This document shows positions 21,462 through 32,819 of a stretch of DNA of 64,000 bases, piece after piece (the first letter of the stretch is position 1; every line of letters begins with the position of its first letter). The position numbers were made by a program, and so were the translations under genes. This DNA is from Marasmius tenuissimus (Eukaryota; Basidiomycota; Agaricomycetes; Agaricales; Marasmiaceae), in contig JAQOTA010000060.1 in the NCBI GenBank assembly GCA_029532415.1, positions 2,542,001-2,606,000 on the forward strand. The letters run 5' to 3'. The notes below the pieces were generated by a model. That model was not told where the DNA came from, did not search any database, and worked only from the letters and a program-made list of their open reading frames with translations.

Positions 21462-24139
21462 TTATGCTGAATTCGAGTTCAACCCCTTCCGGAAACCTAC
21501 AAAACGAGACGCCTTAGAACAGCCAAATGAAATCGAATCATGAGTTCCTCACCTTCGAGATCTTGATGGTCACAAAGCCCCGCCAGGTCCGCCCTGTCCA
21601 TATGCAGACACGCCGTCTTCAAGCTATCCCAAAGCGTAGAGGATGTGATCCCCCTGGCATCATTTGTATCGTCATGTACGCTGTCAGCGTCCTGGAGCAC
21701 CAGCGCATGGAATATATGGTGGGCAGCTTCGTCGTATTTCTGAATAACGATGCAATCAGTGTCCGTCGAACGCTCGATGGTGACCCCATCACTTACCCTC
21801 ATGCTAATGCACGAAATTCCCAAGTTATACCTGAACAGGAAAATGAGCAATGTCCCCACAGAAAGCAACGTGTTTTAAAGAATACCTTGCGCGAATGTAC
21901 GCAGGATTGAGTTCCAAGGCCCGGTGGTAGTACTCGAGTGCATCCCCGCACTACCTTGGTTGGCGATAGTGGCTCCCACTCGATTATATAGTAACCAGTC
22001 CTAAGAATTACAGTCAACACAAGAACCAATGCCGGTGTCGGCAAACCACGAACGTTGGGTCGAACGGAAAGTGCAGCCTTAAAACAATCCTGCGCTTTAG
22101 GGTAATCCTATCCGATAAGTCAGCGTAACATTCTGGTGAAGAGTTCATGAAAAACACACCTCGTCTGTATAGAACAGAACTCCTAACGCCATCTGGATAT
22201 CCGCATCCAAATCATCCGCACTCTTCTGCGCCATATTGATTAAACACTGGCAGATGTGAATAAACTTCTCCTTGATTGTCGCATCCCTTGGTTCCGGAAA
22301 TCGTTGCAGATATTCTTGCGCCGCGGCTCTGTGTTTCTCGTTTCGGACGACCCACTGTTTGACAGCTTCATAGGCACTAACACGGTTGCCATCGTTGGTG
22401 TGGGATACGGACAGAGCTAACCAGGTTGGTAAATGTGATGGATCTAGCTCGATAGCACGCTCGAGCGCCGCAAGGGCCTTCTGCTCCCGTTCGTTCTCCT
22501 GTTGTTTGACACCCAATTCAAACCAAGCGTCGGCGTTCTTGGGATCTCGCTGAACGATAGCTTCCAGCTCCAGGACCGACTGAGTGAAACCGAACAACGC
22601 AGGATGAGTCCATGGACCAGAGGTTGACTATTCGTGGACGCACCTCCAGTCTCTCATCACCTCTCACACGAACGCCCTCCCCTCTCAAATAAGGATTGCT
22701 CCTTTGGAACTGATAGTGCATTACCGGTCGAATCCCGCTTTCCGTCGCCTCAAACTGATCCCAAGCATTTTGTAACATATCCCAATTGTACACCGTCCCA
22801 TTCGCCGGTATACCCTTCGTAGAAGCAACCTCGTTCCAGAACCGTGTGTACTCGGCATTCTCCTGCCTGAAATACGTATCGTTTTCGTCTTCTCCTCGGT
22901 TGATTCCTTCGCCCTCCCGATGCTCCTGGGCCTGGAGGTCGTCCCGTGTCAAGGATCTGTTATAAATCCCATGATCACCCACATAAGAGGGCATACCATT
23001 GTTACCGACGATTTGAGGTGGTTCGACCGCCTTCCCTTTCCCCTTGACATCCACAGAAGATGAAGTAGTCGCCGAAGAAGCCCAGTGTTCTCAACAAATT
23101 GGTTCCCCTCTACGACGATCTTTCGATCTCGTAGTTGCGTCATGAGACTGAGGAACTGGCTGTTTTGGAATTTGGGATTTTGTTCGTTTTTGACTGTCTC
23201 GAGGAGAAGTCCGGCAGTACGAGAAAGTTCATCTGCATCTTGTGGGGTTTGCTGTGGTTGAGGTTGTACTATTGGCTCTGCCAGGATCGGTTTTACCGGT
23301 TCCGGTTGTATAAGTTGGTGGGCGTCGAATTCCTGGTCCCACGAGGCATCTGCATGGTTATACACGGTTGTAAGTTTGTAATCCGCGAATACCGGTATCG
23401 GGAGTTACATACAATCATGGTTAACGGGTTGTTGTGTTAACATCGATTGCTGGGATAGTTGCGCCCCCGTCCATGTTGGCATTTGTGCATTCCAATGCAT
23501 CATTCCTGGTCCTTGTCCTAGCCGGAAGTGGGGATCGTTAGATACACACGGACGTATACGCGCCGACAGTGACCCACCAGGAGCAAACACAGGTGTCATC
23601 GTTCTCAGAGGCGACTGCACGCGGTCGGTCTGAACCGAAGACATCGGACTGGCAATCTGCGAGGAGCTTGACGCCATGGAAGGTGGTTGTTGTTGCATGA
23701 AATCCGATGCCCAGCCCAAGTCAGGTGTCATGGTCCGCGACTCCGGGGGAGGAAGTGCTCCACGCAAGGGTCCGAGATTGAAGGCATCTGAATTGTGGAA
23801 GCTGGGCAACTTGGTCGCAGACGAAGCATTGAAGAATTGTGCGGCCTCGTTGCGATCGTGAAGTGATGGGCCAGCTTGTTGCGACCGAAATCCCTGAGTA
23901 ATAAAGTTACAATAAATATATTTTATTCAATCAGATGGTTGCGTACCTCTTGTGAAGACCCCGCACGAGCACCACCGAAAAGATCCTATGCGGAAATGTC
24001 AACTCGCCAGTGTCAGTCGCAAGGAAAGAAGTGCATTCACTTGCTGTATACCACGATCCTGGTCAAACCGCTTCGAAAGGCTTTGCAGAGGATTGGATGG
24101 TCCACATTCCGCACCAGAAATGAGTGCAGGCAGGGACAT
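21462..24139 (-). CDS. PEX5: Peroxisomal PTS1 import receptor Pex5, with two frame breaks
   Basis: Cycling receptor that binds C-terminal SKL-type signals through TPR repeats and carries cargo into peroxisomes. Start MSLPALISGAECGPSNPLQSL at 24139. The N terminus keeps the conserved cysteine (ECGPSNPLQ), the residue mono-ubiquitinated for receptor recycling in yeast. WxxxF-type motifs (WASDF, WDQEF) occur in the unstructured half. The TPR half follows: VLELEAIVQRDPKNADAWFELG, ERAIELDPSHLPTWLALS, then WLLYNRVGATIANQG, YYHRALELNPAYIRARYNLGIS, and a C-terminal helix ending GFRKGLNSNSA, stop 21462-21464. Two single-base breaks interrupt the frame, at a CCC run (23081-23083) and a CCCC run (21944-21947); one extra base at each site restores the conserved protein. 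They could be assembly errors or mutations, so the annotated CDS is not translatable as it stands. Confidence 0.9.
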
Positions 24140-24397
24140 GGTGAACGTAAGAGTCAAGAGAAGGCATCTCGTCCGTGAAGGATTCGTGAGACGGGCGCTT
24201 GAGTTGAGCGCTTACATTCAATTGCCGGTGGTTGCCGGGCCATGTGATATAATTAAAGGCGATGCTACATATGACAAACCTATTACACGTGATACACTAC
24301 CTACAAAAATAAAGACTCGAGAGTGGGGGAGAGAGAGCTCGTGCTGGGCTTAGAACCAGGAATTCCCAGAGAGATGGAGAGTCGTGGCCATCCGCGA

Positions 24398-25717
24398 CTA
24401 CAGCGGCGATGCTGAATCAGAATCGGGTACGCCGTTGGAGCCTCCCTCGGTTTTAAGCGCGTTCTCCACCGTCAATCGTTCCCTACACTCTGCCCCGCCA
24501 TCAGAACGCACTACAAAAAAGAGAACAGTCAGCTCGATGGCCCTCAGCAAGGCATAAAAGTAGACAAATCAAGAGGCTGATCGAGGATATTCCTGGACCA
24601 GCAGGGAATAAGCTTTGACACCAGATTGTTGAGCAGTTCTTGATGAAAGGCTTCTTTCAAGTGCTACGAGAGTCAAGACTGTGACTTACAGTGTCTCTGT
24701 GACAGGTAAAGTCAGCACGAATTCGGTATTCAAGATCGCAGAGATACACACGTTCAGCGCATCTAGACGACTAAATGTCTTTTTGCACCCTTGGCAAACA
24801 TTCGACTGCGGCTTGGCTGTATGAAGCGCTTGGTGTCGCCTAGGAGAACGATTCGTAAAGCAGAGGAGATAGAATAGACGGGACACGCACTTGCAATCAT
24901 GCTGACGCGCGAAACCCTTCTTGCATCCTGGCCAATCACAAATGAATGGGCGTTCTTCCGTGTGAGACCTTAAATGACCTGTTCACAAAGGGACATTGAG
25001 GGACACGTTCGCGATTGACATGATAGACAGCGGATGACCTCGCAAATTGAATCTTCTTGTAAAAGTCGACCCACATCCAGGCACAGGACAGGTGAACTGT
25101 GCCTCGTTTCGTCGCCTGGAAGCACTGGCCAACTGGGTTGCGGACGTGGTGACCTGCTGCTTCTCCACCTGCGCAGGAAACAAAGACAAAAGTCCACGCC
25201 GCTTCAGTAAGGCCTTGTGAGCATATAAACTTTGCTGCGTACACACCTGTAGGATGGGAGGCAGCCGCACACCTGATGCTGACGCCGACGGGTAATAATT
25301 GGGCGGTAGCGATCCCCCTGCTACTACTGCTGCTGCTGCTGCCGCTGCATTAGAGAACTCGGGCGGTTGAATAGCGCCTGGAAATTGGGTAGGATTTGGA
25401 GGCGTAGTTGGGGGATTTGGATGTTGACCAAGTCTGTAATGGTCAGGCAATGTGTTGGGCGGTGGTGGTGGAGGCAGCTGAGCATCCAGAGGAGCTTGCT
25501 GAGGACGAGAACCATTCTGAGCTGAAGGTAGCATCTGAGAAGGAAAGCTAGAGTCCTGAGGACCAGTATTTGGGATGAGATGAGCAAATGGGATGGTTTC
25601 GATAGACATGCTGTTGATGGGAACTTGCAAACCAGTTTCCGAGTCTACCGCGTGATGACCCAATGACGCCCACACTGCCACTCGCTCGGCCTTCTCTCGG
25701 CTTCTCTCTGAATTCAA
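24398..25717 (-). CDS. C2H2 zinc-finger transcription factor
   Basis: Putative nuclear DNA-binding regulator. The N-terminal ~150 residues are Pro/Gln/Ala-rich, with a poly-Ala run encoded by a gct/gca-type repeat near 25318-25350. The finger region is spread over small exons: CPVPGCGSTFTRRFNLRGHLRSH (split within RG-H), CDWPGCKKGFARQHDCKRHQALH (split at CK), and a third finger CQGCKKTFSRLDALN continuing to RSDGGAEC. The first two are complete C2H2 fingers; the third looks like a C2H/C variant, a layout I know from basidiomycete hypothetical C2H2 proteins. The stop is at 24398-24400. The start at 25717 (MNSERSREK) keeps the longest frame; ATG 25607-25609 (MSIETIPF) is an alternative. The target genes are unknown. 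Confidence 0.8.
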
Positions 25718-26438
25718 GCTGTGCTACTTTGGGGTTAAATTGACACACTCTAAAACAAGTCCCAGGCAAGGGGACGTCTACAAGTGTCTACAACCAAGAG
25801 AGCACTGCCCTGCTCAGGGCGAAAGGCACCGTCTTCTCTTACTGCAGTTTTGCTGTGGTAACCCGCCGGCAGTCATTCTCTTTCTCACTTTGGGCCATTG
25901 TACATCTTTGTCGGGCCTCGGTGCATCCCGACATATCCCTCCATCTGTTCGGCCGGATACTTTTAGCGCCACATCAGGCAGTCTCGTTCTGCCTCTCAAT
26001 CTGTCCTCTATGCATTCACAGAGTGAGTCAATGCCCGCCTGCAAGTACCCACACACCCCGACGTTTTCATAGCCATGGCGGACGAAGCGGTGAATATCTT
26101 CGCGGGACGGTCGCCATCAACGAGATCAGGAGTCAGGACACGGGTGAGAGTCAGTAAATTCTAATTTGCCTGCGAGTGATAAACGTACTTACAGTAACGT
26201 ACTACCTCTGCTCCCGAGTCCCTAATGCCCGGATGCCTCGCCTCTGACAAAGCGGGGCGAGCTCAAGCGCTCTGGTCACAGTGACTCAAGGAAGCGCCCA
26301 TCGCCACAACAGCGGGAGGACGACTTTTTCATCTGTCAGGTAAAACGTCCAGAAAGACCCATCGCTTATGGAGGCAATGATACACTCTATCAAATCATAT
26401 ATACATACAACTACAAGTGAATGAAAATCAGGCCAAGT
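25718..26438. other. Spacer between C2H2 and lipase genes
   Basis: About 720 bp holding the promoter of the C2H2 gene and the 3' flank of the lipase gene. Open frames here lack motifs. Confidence 0.4.
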
Positions 26439-29400
26439 TCATTCAAATATATGTGCATCTAACAGTCGTCGACGTCTCATCAGCTCCGTCTCACTGATCT
26501 TATGTCCCGCCTGTGGTCGAGCCGGTTTGGCTCCATTCTCCTCATCAACGTTCAGTGACTCCGTCCCTGTCGTCTCAGCCGGATCCTCCAATGTTGGAGC
26601 TTCGGGCTCCTTGTCGTAACTCGTACGCCCATTCTGTCCTTGGTACTTCTTCGTCGTGAATGTGATACCAAAGTCTTCAACTGAGTCAGCGCCGACATTG
26701 TAGCTGACCCTCCCATTGACAGATATCGATGACTCAGCGTCGGATGTCCTTGTGGAACGATATCGGGAGAACGCGTCGTCAATGCAATCCGCTTGATCCT
26801 CCACGACCTAAGAAAAGAACATCAGTAAGAGAGAAAAAAAACGGAGTTTCACATTGGCCGCTCTCGACGTACCGCCTTCGCTTCCCACATCAAAGTAGAC
26901 ATCTGGAGGTACCCATGGCTCCATCCTGTGAGCAGATCGCCATTTAGTCGACAATGCAATATCCCAGAGAAGGATGGCATACCCGCGAACAAAGTCAGCT
27001 GTACCCAGTCCTCCTCATTCATGAGACGCTCCCTCTCTTCTCGCATACGAGCGGCATCCTCAGCCGACGTGGGCTCGGCCACACTCATACGAAGGTCTTC
27101 ACCAAAACGCGCGCTCTTTCCAGACAAGGCCAGGTCTAGCTCGATCTTTCGAGCGCGTTTGGCCTCTCTAACTCGACCTGGTACTCAATCAGCATGTGCT
27201 TGTTGAGTATTAAAGGCGGATATCTCACCCGCTAGCAATATGGAATCGTCATTGAAAGGGTCCGCTTCCCCGCAGAACAGAAGGAGGGGCGGAAACTTGG
27301 CTAAAAGTTCTGAAGGTGCGAGTAGAGGGAGATGTAGTAATTGGTCGCAAAGTCTGGATTTCGGTAGGGTCCTGAACGGAGAAGATCAGTGTTACTTTAC
27401 ACGAGCAAAGCTGGGAAATACGTACCAACGTATAACAGAGCCATGGCCCGCATCTGGAAAAATAGAACATGAAAATCATTCCAAAGAGAGACCGAAACAT
27501 CAAAACTCACCATACTAGGAGTCACAATCCTGTCCTGAAAATATCCCGTTCGGCTCGTCAACGTCAACCTTGTACCGAGGGGCTCTTTCCGACTCCCAGA
27601 TCCCCCCTTCTTAGCTATCGCAGCCTTCTCATCGGCTTCCAAGACCGCAGCGGAAAGCTCCTGCTGCTTCTTATCCGAGGAAACGGCTTCGTGGTGGTAC
27701 TTCACTCGTTCGTGAAGGGGTTTATCCTGTTCTCGTCGGTAAAGGGAGGCACCCATATCAGAGCCTCCGTGGGAGTCATCTTGAGGAGAAGTCCGCAAGG
27801 CCGAGGAAGAGCGTCTCATACGAGGACGACGATTAGAGGTTGAGGAGGGATCTTTGACTGCGACATCGCCCTCGTCAAAAGTTCCCGTGAAACCACGTAT
27901 TGTCTCGCGCCAACTACCCTGACGCTTCGGGCGCTTGCTGCGGCTCCAGGTCCCGCTATCATCAACCATACTGAGTGGCGAGATATGAGAAAGATGGTCT
28001 TTCTGCTCCGTGAGACCTTGAAGGTTTCCCGAGGATTGCTCGGATCGAAGGATACGTAGATTTTCCTGTGTCATCCAAGAAGCAAAGTTGAAATCGAGAG
28101 CCGCATAGTTTAACAATAGTGCAAGCGGCATCGGCAAAGCCCTCGTTGGATTGGTAGCATTGTGCTCTAGCGTCTTGATAACAACGTTCGCGGCCATCGT
28201 GGCGCCAGCTGAATCACCACTTATAACAATATCGAGTTGCTTACCCGACATCCCCAATATGGCGCCGTTGGACTCGACCAGGACCCTGTATGTGTCGAAG
28301 GCTTCGTCTACTGCGAAAGGGTACGGGTCTGGGGTTGTATGTGGTGAGGGGTGGTTCGTTCAATATAGGACTCGGAAAAACTCACATTCCGGTGCCTTTC
28401 CGTAGTCTATCGACAATACGGGTCGACGGGTGTTGACTGCCCATAGTGCTAAACGTTCGTCATGATGCTCGGGAGTCATGCATATGAACCCGCCACCAGG
28501 GAAGTCAAGAATCAATTCCGTGGCATCCCGGAGCGATTCGATAGGTGAAGCGTAGAAAAGATGTGCTGTTATCGGCCGTTGGTAATTGGACGATTTGGGT
28601 CTAGGTAACAGGATCTTGCGTCGAGTAGGAAGTGAAGGAAGTCGTAATGAGGTGAATAGCTTGATCTGTTGGCGTTGGCGTTGGCGAAACTGAATATGAC
28701 ATCTTGTAAGAACGAAAGACTAGTACTCACGTATGGATTTGATGTCTTCTCCCATGTGGCTATAGGAGATCGTCAACAGAGCCCGACGTACATAATCAAG
28801 AAACTCACCCCGTAACATCTCGACTGTAGGAACAGCCCGAAAACGACGCAACTGGGGCCGAGGAACAAAGTTAGTACGGCAAGGATTGCATCATGTTGCC
28901 TATTACCAGAGCCCACCTTCTCGTCCGCTTCGTTCGCATAGATTATGTAGTAGACAGAAAACAGAACAGAACATATATCTCGTAGCCTGTCCTAAGTTCA
29001 GAACATTGGCGACAGCTTGGAGATGGAACCAACTCTTACCATTTCGGCCGAATAGAGAGCGCTGTAGCAAACCCAGCATCCAGTCCGGTCACAATCCACG
29101 TAGCCCGGTAGTATGCGGGAGAGTACTACCCATAGGGAAATATTAAAACATCCGATAAACATGGAGGTATCGAGTGACAATGACGATAAGGACATACCAG
29201 TCTTGCTAGCGGTTCGGGTGCTTAGCGCAGCGAATTGTGAGTTGAAGCTTGGAGCTTGAGAGCCGAGCGAACGCCACTCACAACTCAGACCGAGAATCTT
29301 ATCCAGATTCCGCATTGCGTAGGCCGCTGTGAGAGTGCTGAGGATGATCTGCCATGGACTGAACCGTTCTACCAATATCGACCAATTGAGTCAATACCAA

Positions 29401-29637
29401 GATGCCATGTAGAAAGTCAACATGACATACGAAGCATTCTGTTCGCTCGTTTCAATCCGATGACTCGAGGTGGCCCAGCACTACCACGAACGATACGCCA
29501 TATCCAAAAGAGAAGAACTAGAAAGACCTATAATGGTGAAGAGTCTGGATGAGGGCGTTAGGGCATTTTGAGAAAGATTTAAGAACCTGTGTACGTTTCC
29601 AAGAAGGATTAGGACGACCAAGCAGATGGTCTATCAT
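26439..29637 (-). CDS. Hormone-sensitive-lipase-like alpha/beta hydrolase, with one frame break
   Basis: Membrane-linked lipase or esterase of the HSL family, probably acting on neutral lipids or steryl esters. Exons from the start at 29637 (MIDHLLGRPNPSWKRTQ) give a signal-anchor helix (VFLVLLFWIW), then ANRMLQRFSPWQ, SPEPLARLYSPAYYRATWI, LRDICSVLFSVYYIIYANEADEK, and RRFRAVPTVEML. The hydrolase core has the oxyanion loop LDFPGGGFICM, nucleophile GDSAGA, acid CGEADPFNDDS and histidine AGWSHGY, so a full catalytic triad is present. A long Ser/Arg-rich insert lies between nucleophile and acid. The frame breaks once at a GGG run (27327-27329): NYYIS is in one frame, LLAPSELLAKFPPLL in the next. 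One additional base restores it. The MTQENLRILRSEQ region and C-terminal acidic tail are poorly conserved. The first intron donor (GTTCTT) is unusual. Confidence 0.85.
28668..28686. repeat. Hexanucleotide (gttggc)x3 at a splice acceptor
   Basis: On the coding (minus) strand this reads as three copies of gccaac directly followed by ag and the exon of the lipase gene. It sits in the polypyrimidine/acceptor region of an intron. Confidence 0.85.
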
Positions 29638-30255
29638 GATAGAATAGAGGAAGAAGGAAGCATGGCAGGCGCCTGTATTCAAGTGTCCATATCAAACGAG
29701 TACAGCCCATCGAGCAGGCCTTGCATGTGATTTTCTCTTGTTTCCTTTTAAGGGAGGTACAAGCGCCGGTACAAGCGCCCCTCTAGTTACCCCTATAGCG
29801 ACTAGCACTTTTCGAATTCTGGTTTGTACAAGTACATGATTGAGACTGCTCTGGGAATTTTGGAAAATTGAAATAACAGAGGTCAACTAAGGTAACGCTA
29901 CGCCGAAGGTATGATACGAATAATACTGCGGGATAATACTGTATAAGGATAATCGCGACAATAAACGTGAAGGAAGCTAAGGTGACCAAGATGAAGTACA
30001 ATGAAGGAGTGTGGAACGCAAGCGATGGCTTTTACAACACGACGACTTAGTAAGGTGCAAAGGAGCGACAAATTCAGGGAAAAGGGCTGAAAGGAGCGAG
30101 CGACAGACGTCAAGAACAGACAAGAACGCGTAAAATGATTGTGAAAAACGAGTGAAGCGATGTAACGTTGGAGACTTTGGAGACTCCGATGAGTGCTAGG
30201 TGAAAGGATAACGGTTAGATCTGATCCGTTCTGCAGGACAACAAAGACTATCACC
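29638..30255. other. Spacer between two minus-strand genes
   Basis: Holds the promoter of the lipase gene and the 3' flank of the Ser/Pro-rich gene. No recognisable gene. A 12-mer duplication is listed separately. Confidence 0.4.
29756..29779. repeat. Perfect 12-mer tandem duplication
   Basis: ggtacaagcgcc occurs twice in a row in non-coding spacer upstream of the lipase gene. Confidence 0.9.
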
Positions 30256-32105
30256 TCAACAGTGACGCGTGGGAATGCTCTCGGCTGTCCAATATCTTTC
30301 TTCAGCGTCGGCTCTCAAAAAGTCTCCGGTGATACCGCCCTCATAACCTTGGTCGGATGGGTCACTCTTGTCACTGAACCACCCCGGAATATGAGCCCTG
30401 CCGCTGAGGGGAGTCAGTGGTTCGCTGAACGTTTCGGCGGAGGTACATGTCGAAGTAGGGGAGATGGGTGATAGAGGCGATCGAGGTATATCCAGATCCT
30501 CCGTCGAGAAGCTCCGAGGGGACATAGGCAGTCCGGACGGAGGAAGAACGAGGGTGTGGGGGAGGGGAGGGGGCCGGACCGCTCGAACTTTTTGCGGAGA
30601 TTCAGGACTTTGAACACCAGTAACCAATGGCGTGCTGGTTGGAGACGTCGGGGCCTCAAAAAGAAGCGGGAATGGGGACCCTTTCCTTCGATGACCTGGT
30701 CGTACGTCACTAAGACGCGCCTCAACGTCGGTGGAGACGGGTGTTTGGTTCGCGCTAGTCACATTGGACCTTGGAAGACCGTTCTGCCTTGCTCGTTGAG
30801 TCAGGGAGCTGACCTTGCGCCTCCTTGTTCCAGCTTCTCCAGCCAGTTCACTAACTCTAGTCGTGTCAGCGTTGATCTGTTTGCACGCGTCGAAAGCTGT
30901 AGGTTTAAGAGGCAGGTCTAAGGTCCAATCTTTGGTTGGGACCCTCGGTTTGCAATTTACCTGAGAAGTTTGACAAGGTGTCGGGGGTAAAGGCATTGTG
31001 GGCATTGGAAGAAGAGGTGGCAAGGGCAGTAGCTCTGCTGGCGGCTGGCCGACGCGCAAAGCAGACCGCGGAGGAGATGGTAAAGGGAGTGACGGTGGAG
31101 GCATTGGTGGTTTTCCCAGAGCTCTCTTCCTCTTCGCCTTCTTGGGAGGGGAATCTACAGGAGAGGTAGAGGCATCCCGAGTCGCGGCATACGGGTGGTT
31201 TTCCAGGCTATACGCGCCGAGGCTGCACACCAGGCTACAGCTGCTCGAAGACCCTGTGCTTTGTCGGACAACCTGAACGCAGCCCTTGGCAAAGGGATCG
31301 GCTGGGTCGGAAGTCAAGTCCAGGGACGAAGAGGATTCACGAGACAAAGAGGACTCGGAACAACTGGACGATGAAGATGAATCGCTGGAACCGGACGCTG
31401 AGGATGAAGGGGCCTCCGACTGGGAGGCGTGAGAATAACCGAAATCCGACTCCGACTCGCGATCTTCAGAATTACTGTGGTCTTCACTGGCTGTGTCGGA
31501 AACACTCTGTGAAACAGGTAGCTGGATAGCATAGGCATTAGGCTCATCAGTTACTCCCCGTGTACGGGTAGGGCGGCAAATAACGCCATTGAGCAATCAT
31601 TACTTACCTCAGGAGCGGAGTTGACAAGCCCTCTCTCCAGAGCGAGTGGCAAAGGTATGTGCGGCGTGAAGAGCGGATCTGAAGGTGGAGGCAAGGGTAG
31701 CTGAGGCCCTTCGGGTACTTGACATGGCTGTTCTTCAGTCAAGGAGGGCGTCTCGCGTAATAGTATGCTCTTGATCTTCCTCAACACAGTGACCTTCTCT
31801 CCAGGATTCATAGGACGCCTCATTTGCTCATATGGGATTGGGAAGCAATGAGATTCTGGGCGACATGGAAAAGCGAGAGGCTCGATTATCGGGTTGTATT
31901 CCAATGCCGAGCTAACGAGAGTGGTGAATTCTGAAACAGTCAAAGAGGCTGCTGTTTCCTTCGAACTCTTGGTTTCTTCAGGCGCCGCTGCAGAGTCAAG
32001 AGGGTTGGGAAGTGTGGTCACGTAAGGGGACGATGGAGAACTCAATGGTGGGGAGGGAAGCGCGCCGGAGGATGATGAAAACGTAGGGAATGTGCAGCAA
32101 GACAT
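30256..32105 (-). CDS. Ser/Pro-rich low-complexity protein, function unknown
   Basis: Two exons joined by an intron at about 31510-31608 (donor gtaagt after SAPE, acceptor ctatccag before LPVSQ). About 580 residues. Exon 1 has a more ordered patch: SLTVSEFTTLVSSALEYNP, then FPIPYEQMRRPMNPGEKVTVLRKIKSIL. Exon 2 contains a poly-Ser acidic region, a basic KKAKRKRALGK stretch that could be a nuclear localisation signal, Pro-rich tracts and multiple SP sites. No catalytic motifs. I start at MSCCTFPTF (32105); the frame is open upstream to 32285. Unusually GC- and Ser-rich composition makes homology hard to judge. Confidence 0.65.
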
Positions 32106-32457
32106 CGCGATAGACGGTGATGGGAACGCGTCGACGTCGTTGACGTCGATGAGGAGAAGGGATGAGGTGTCGAGCGGGAGGGCGTAGGATACTGGGGGAG
32201 GGAAGAAAGGAAGTCGGGAAACAGAGTAGATACATGCATGGCATTTATGATCGAGCTGTCTTAGACTGCGCCTGTCTGCGCCCATCGTTCAAGAAACAGC
32301 TTCATCATTTTTTGGGTTTATTTCTCAACGTAATTCCCGACTAATCCGCAAAAGGAAAGTAGATTCGAATTTAATTTGCCCTAATTACGTTCTTGGCCTG
32401 TTTGTACTGCAACCACAACAACCAGCATGTCTACGATGGTACATCGATGTCAGTCCA
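32106..32457. other. Divergent spacer
   Basis: About 350 bp between the Ser/Pro-rich gene and the putative small membrane gene on the other strand. It may serve as a shared promoter; nothing else is visible. Confidence 0.4.
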
Positions 32458-32819
32458 ATGTCACTACCACTTCAAGGTTCTGAAGCCGCCTTACATCCTG
32501 GATTCCTGATCTTCTCAGTCCTCACATTTTCTCTGGGGTTCTTCAGGGTTCTTCTTAGGGCTCGGATAACCTGGGCCAGACAGCCATCATGTAAGTGGGT
32601 CTAGGGCCCCAATTTTCATCATAGTGAAATTCAAGGCTGGTGCCAGCATTACTGCCGTCGTCCTTTTTTGTGGAACAATTACTTTTTTTCTTAGATGGCA
32701 ATCACCTTGTAATCCATGAATACAAGCGAGAGACCGGGTCGGTCTCTTACGTGTCAAAGATCCTCGATATCCTCACTCTCCGCGCCGGCTATCGATTTCT
32801 TGCCAAACCTCCGATATAG
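32458..32819 (+). CDS. Putative 85-residue single-pass membrane protein
   Basis: Two exons (32458-32590 and 32695-32819) with a textbook GTAAGT donor and a TTTTTTTCTTAG acceptor join in frame to 85 residues. It starts MSLPLQGSEAALHPG, followed by one strongly hydrophobic helix (FLIFSVLTFSLGFF) and a basic patch (RVLLRARITWAR), so an N-out, C-in single-pass topology is plausible. The second exon is polar (GNHLVIHEYKRETGSVSYV...). I do not recognise a family. It lies in a gene-poor stretch, and the evidence is limited to good splice sites, the hydrophobic helix and phase. Confidence 0.4.

Noticed and set aside
25318..25350. Trinucleotide repeat as a microsatellite of separate interest
   Set aside because: It encodes the poly-Ala run of the C2H2 protein and is unremarkable for such regions.
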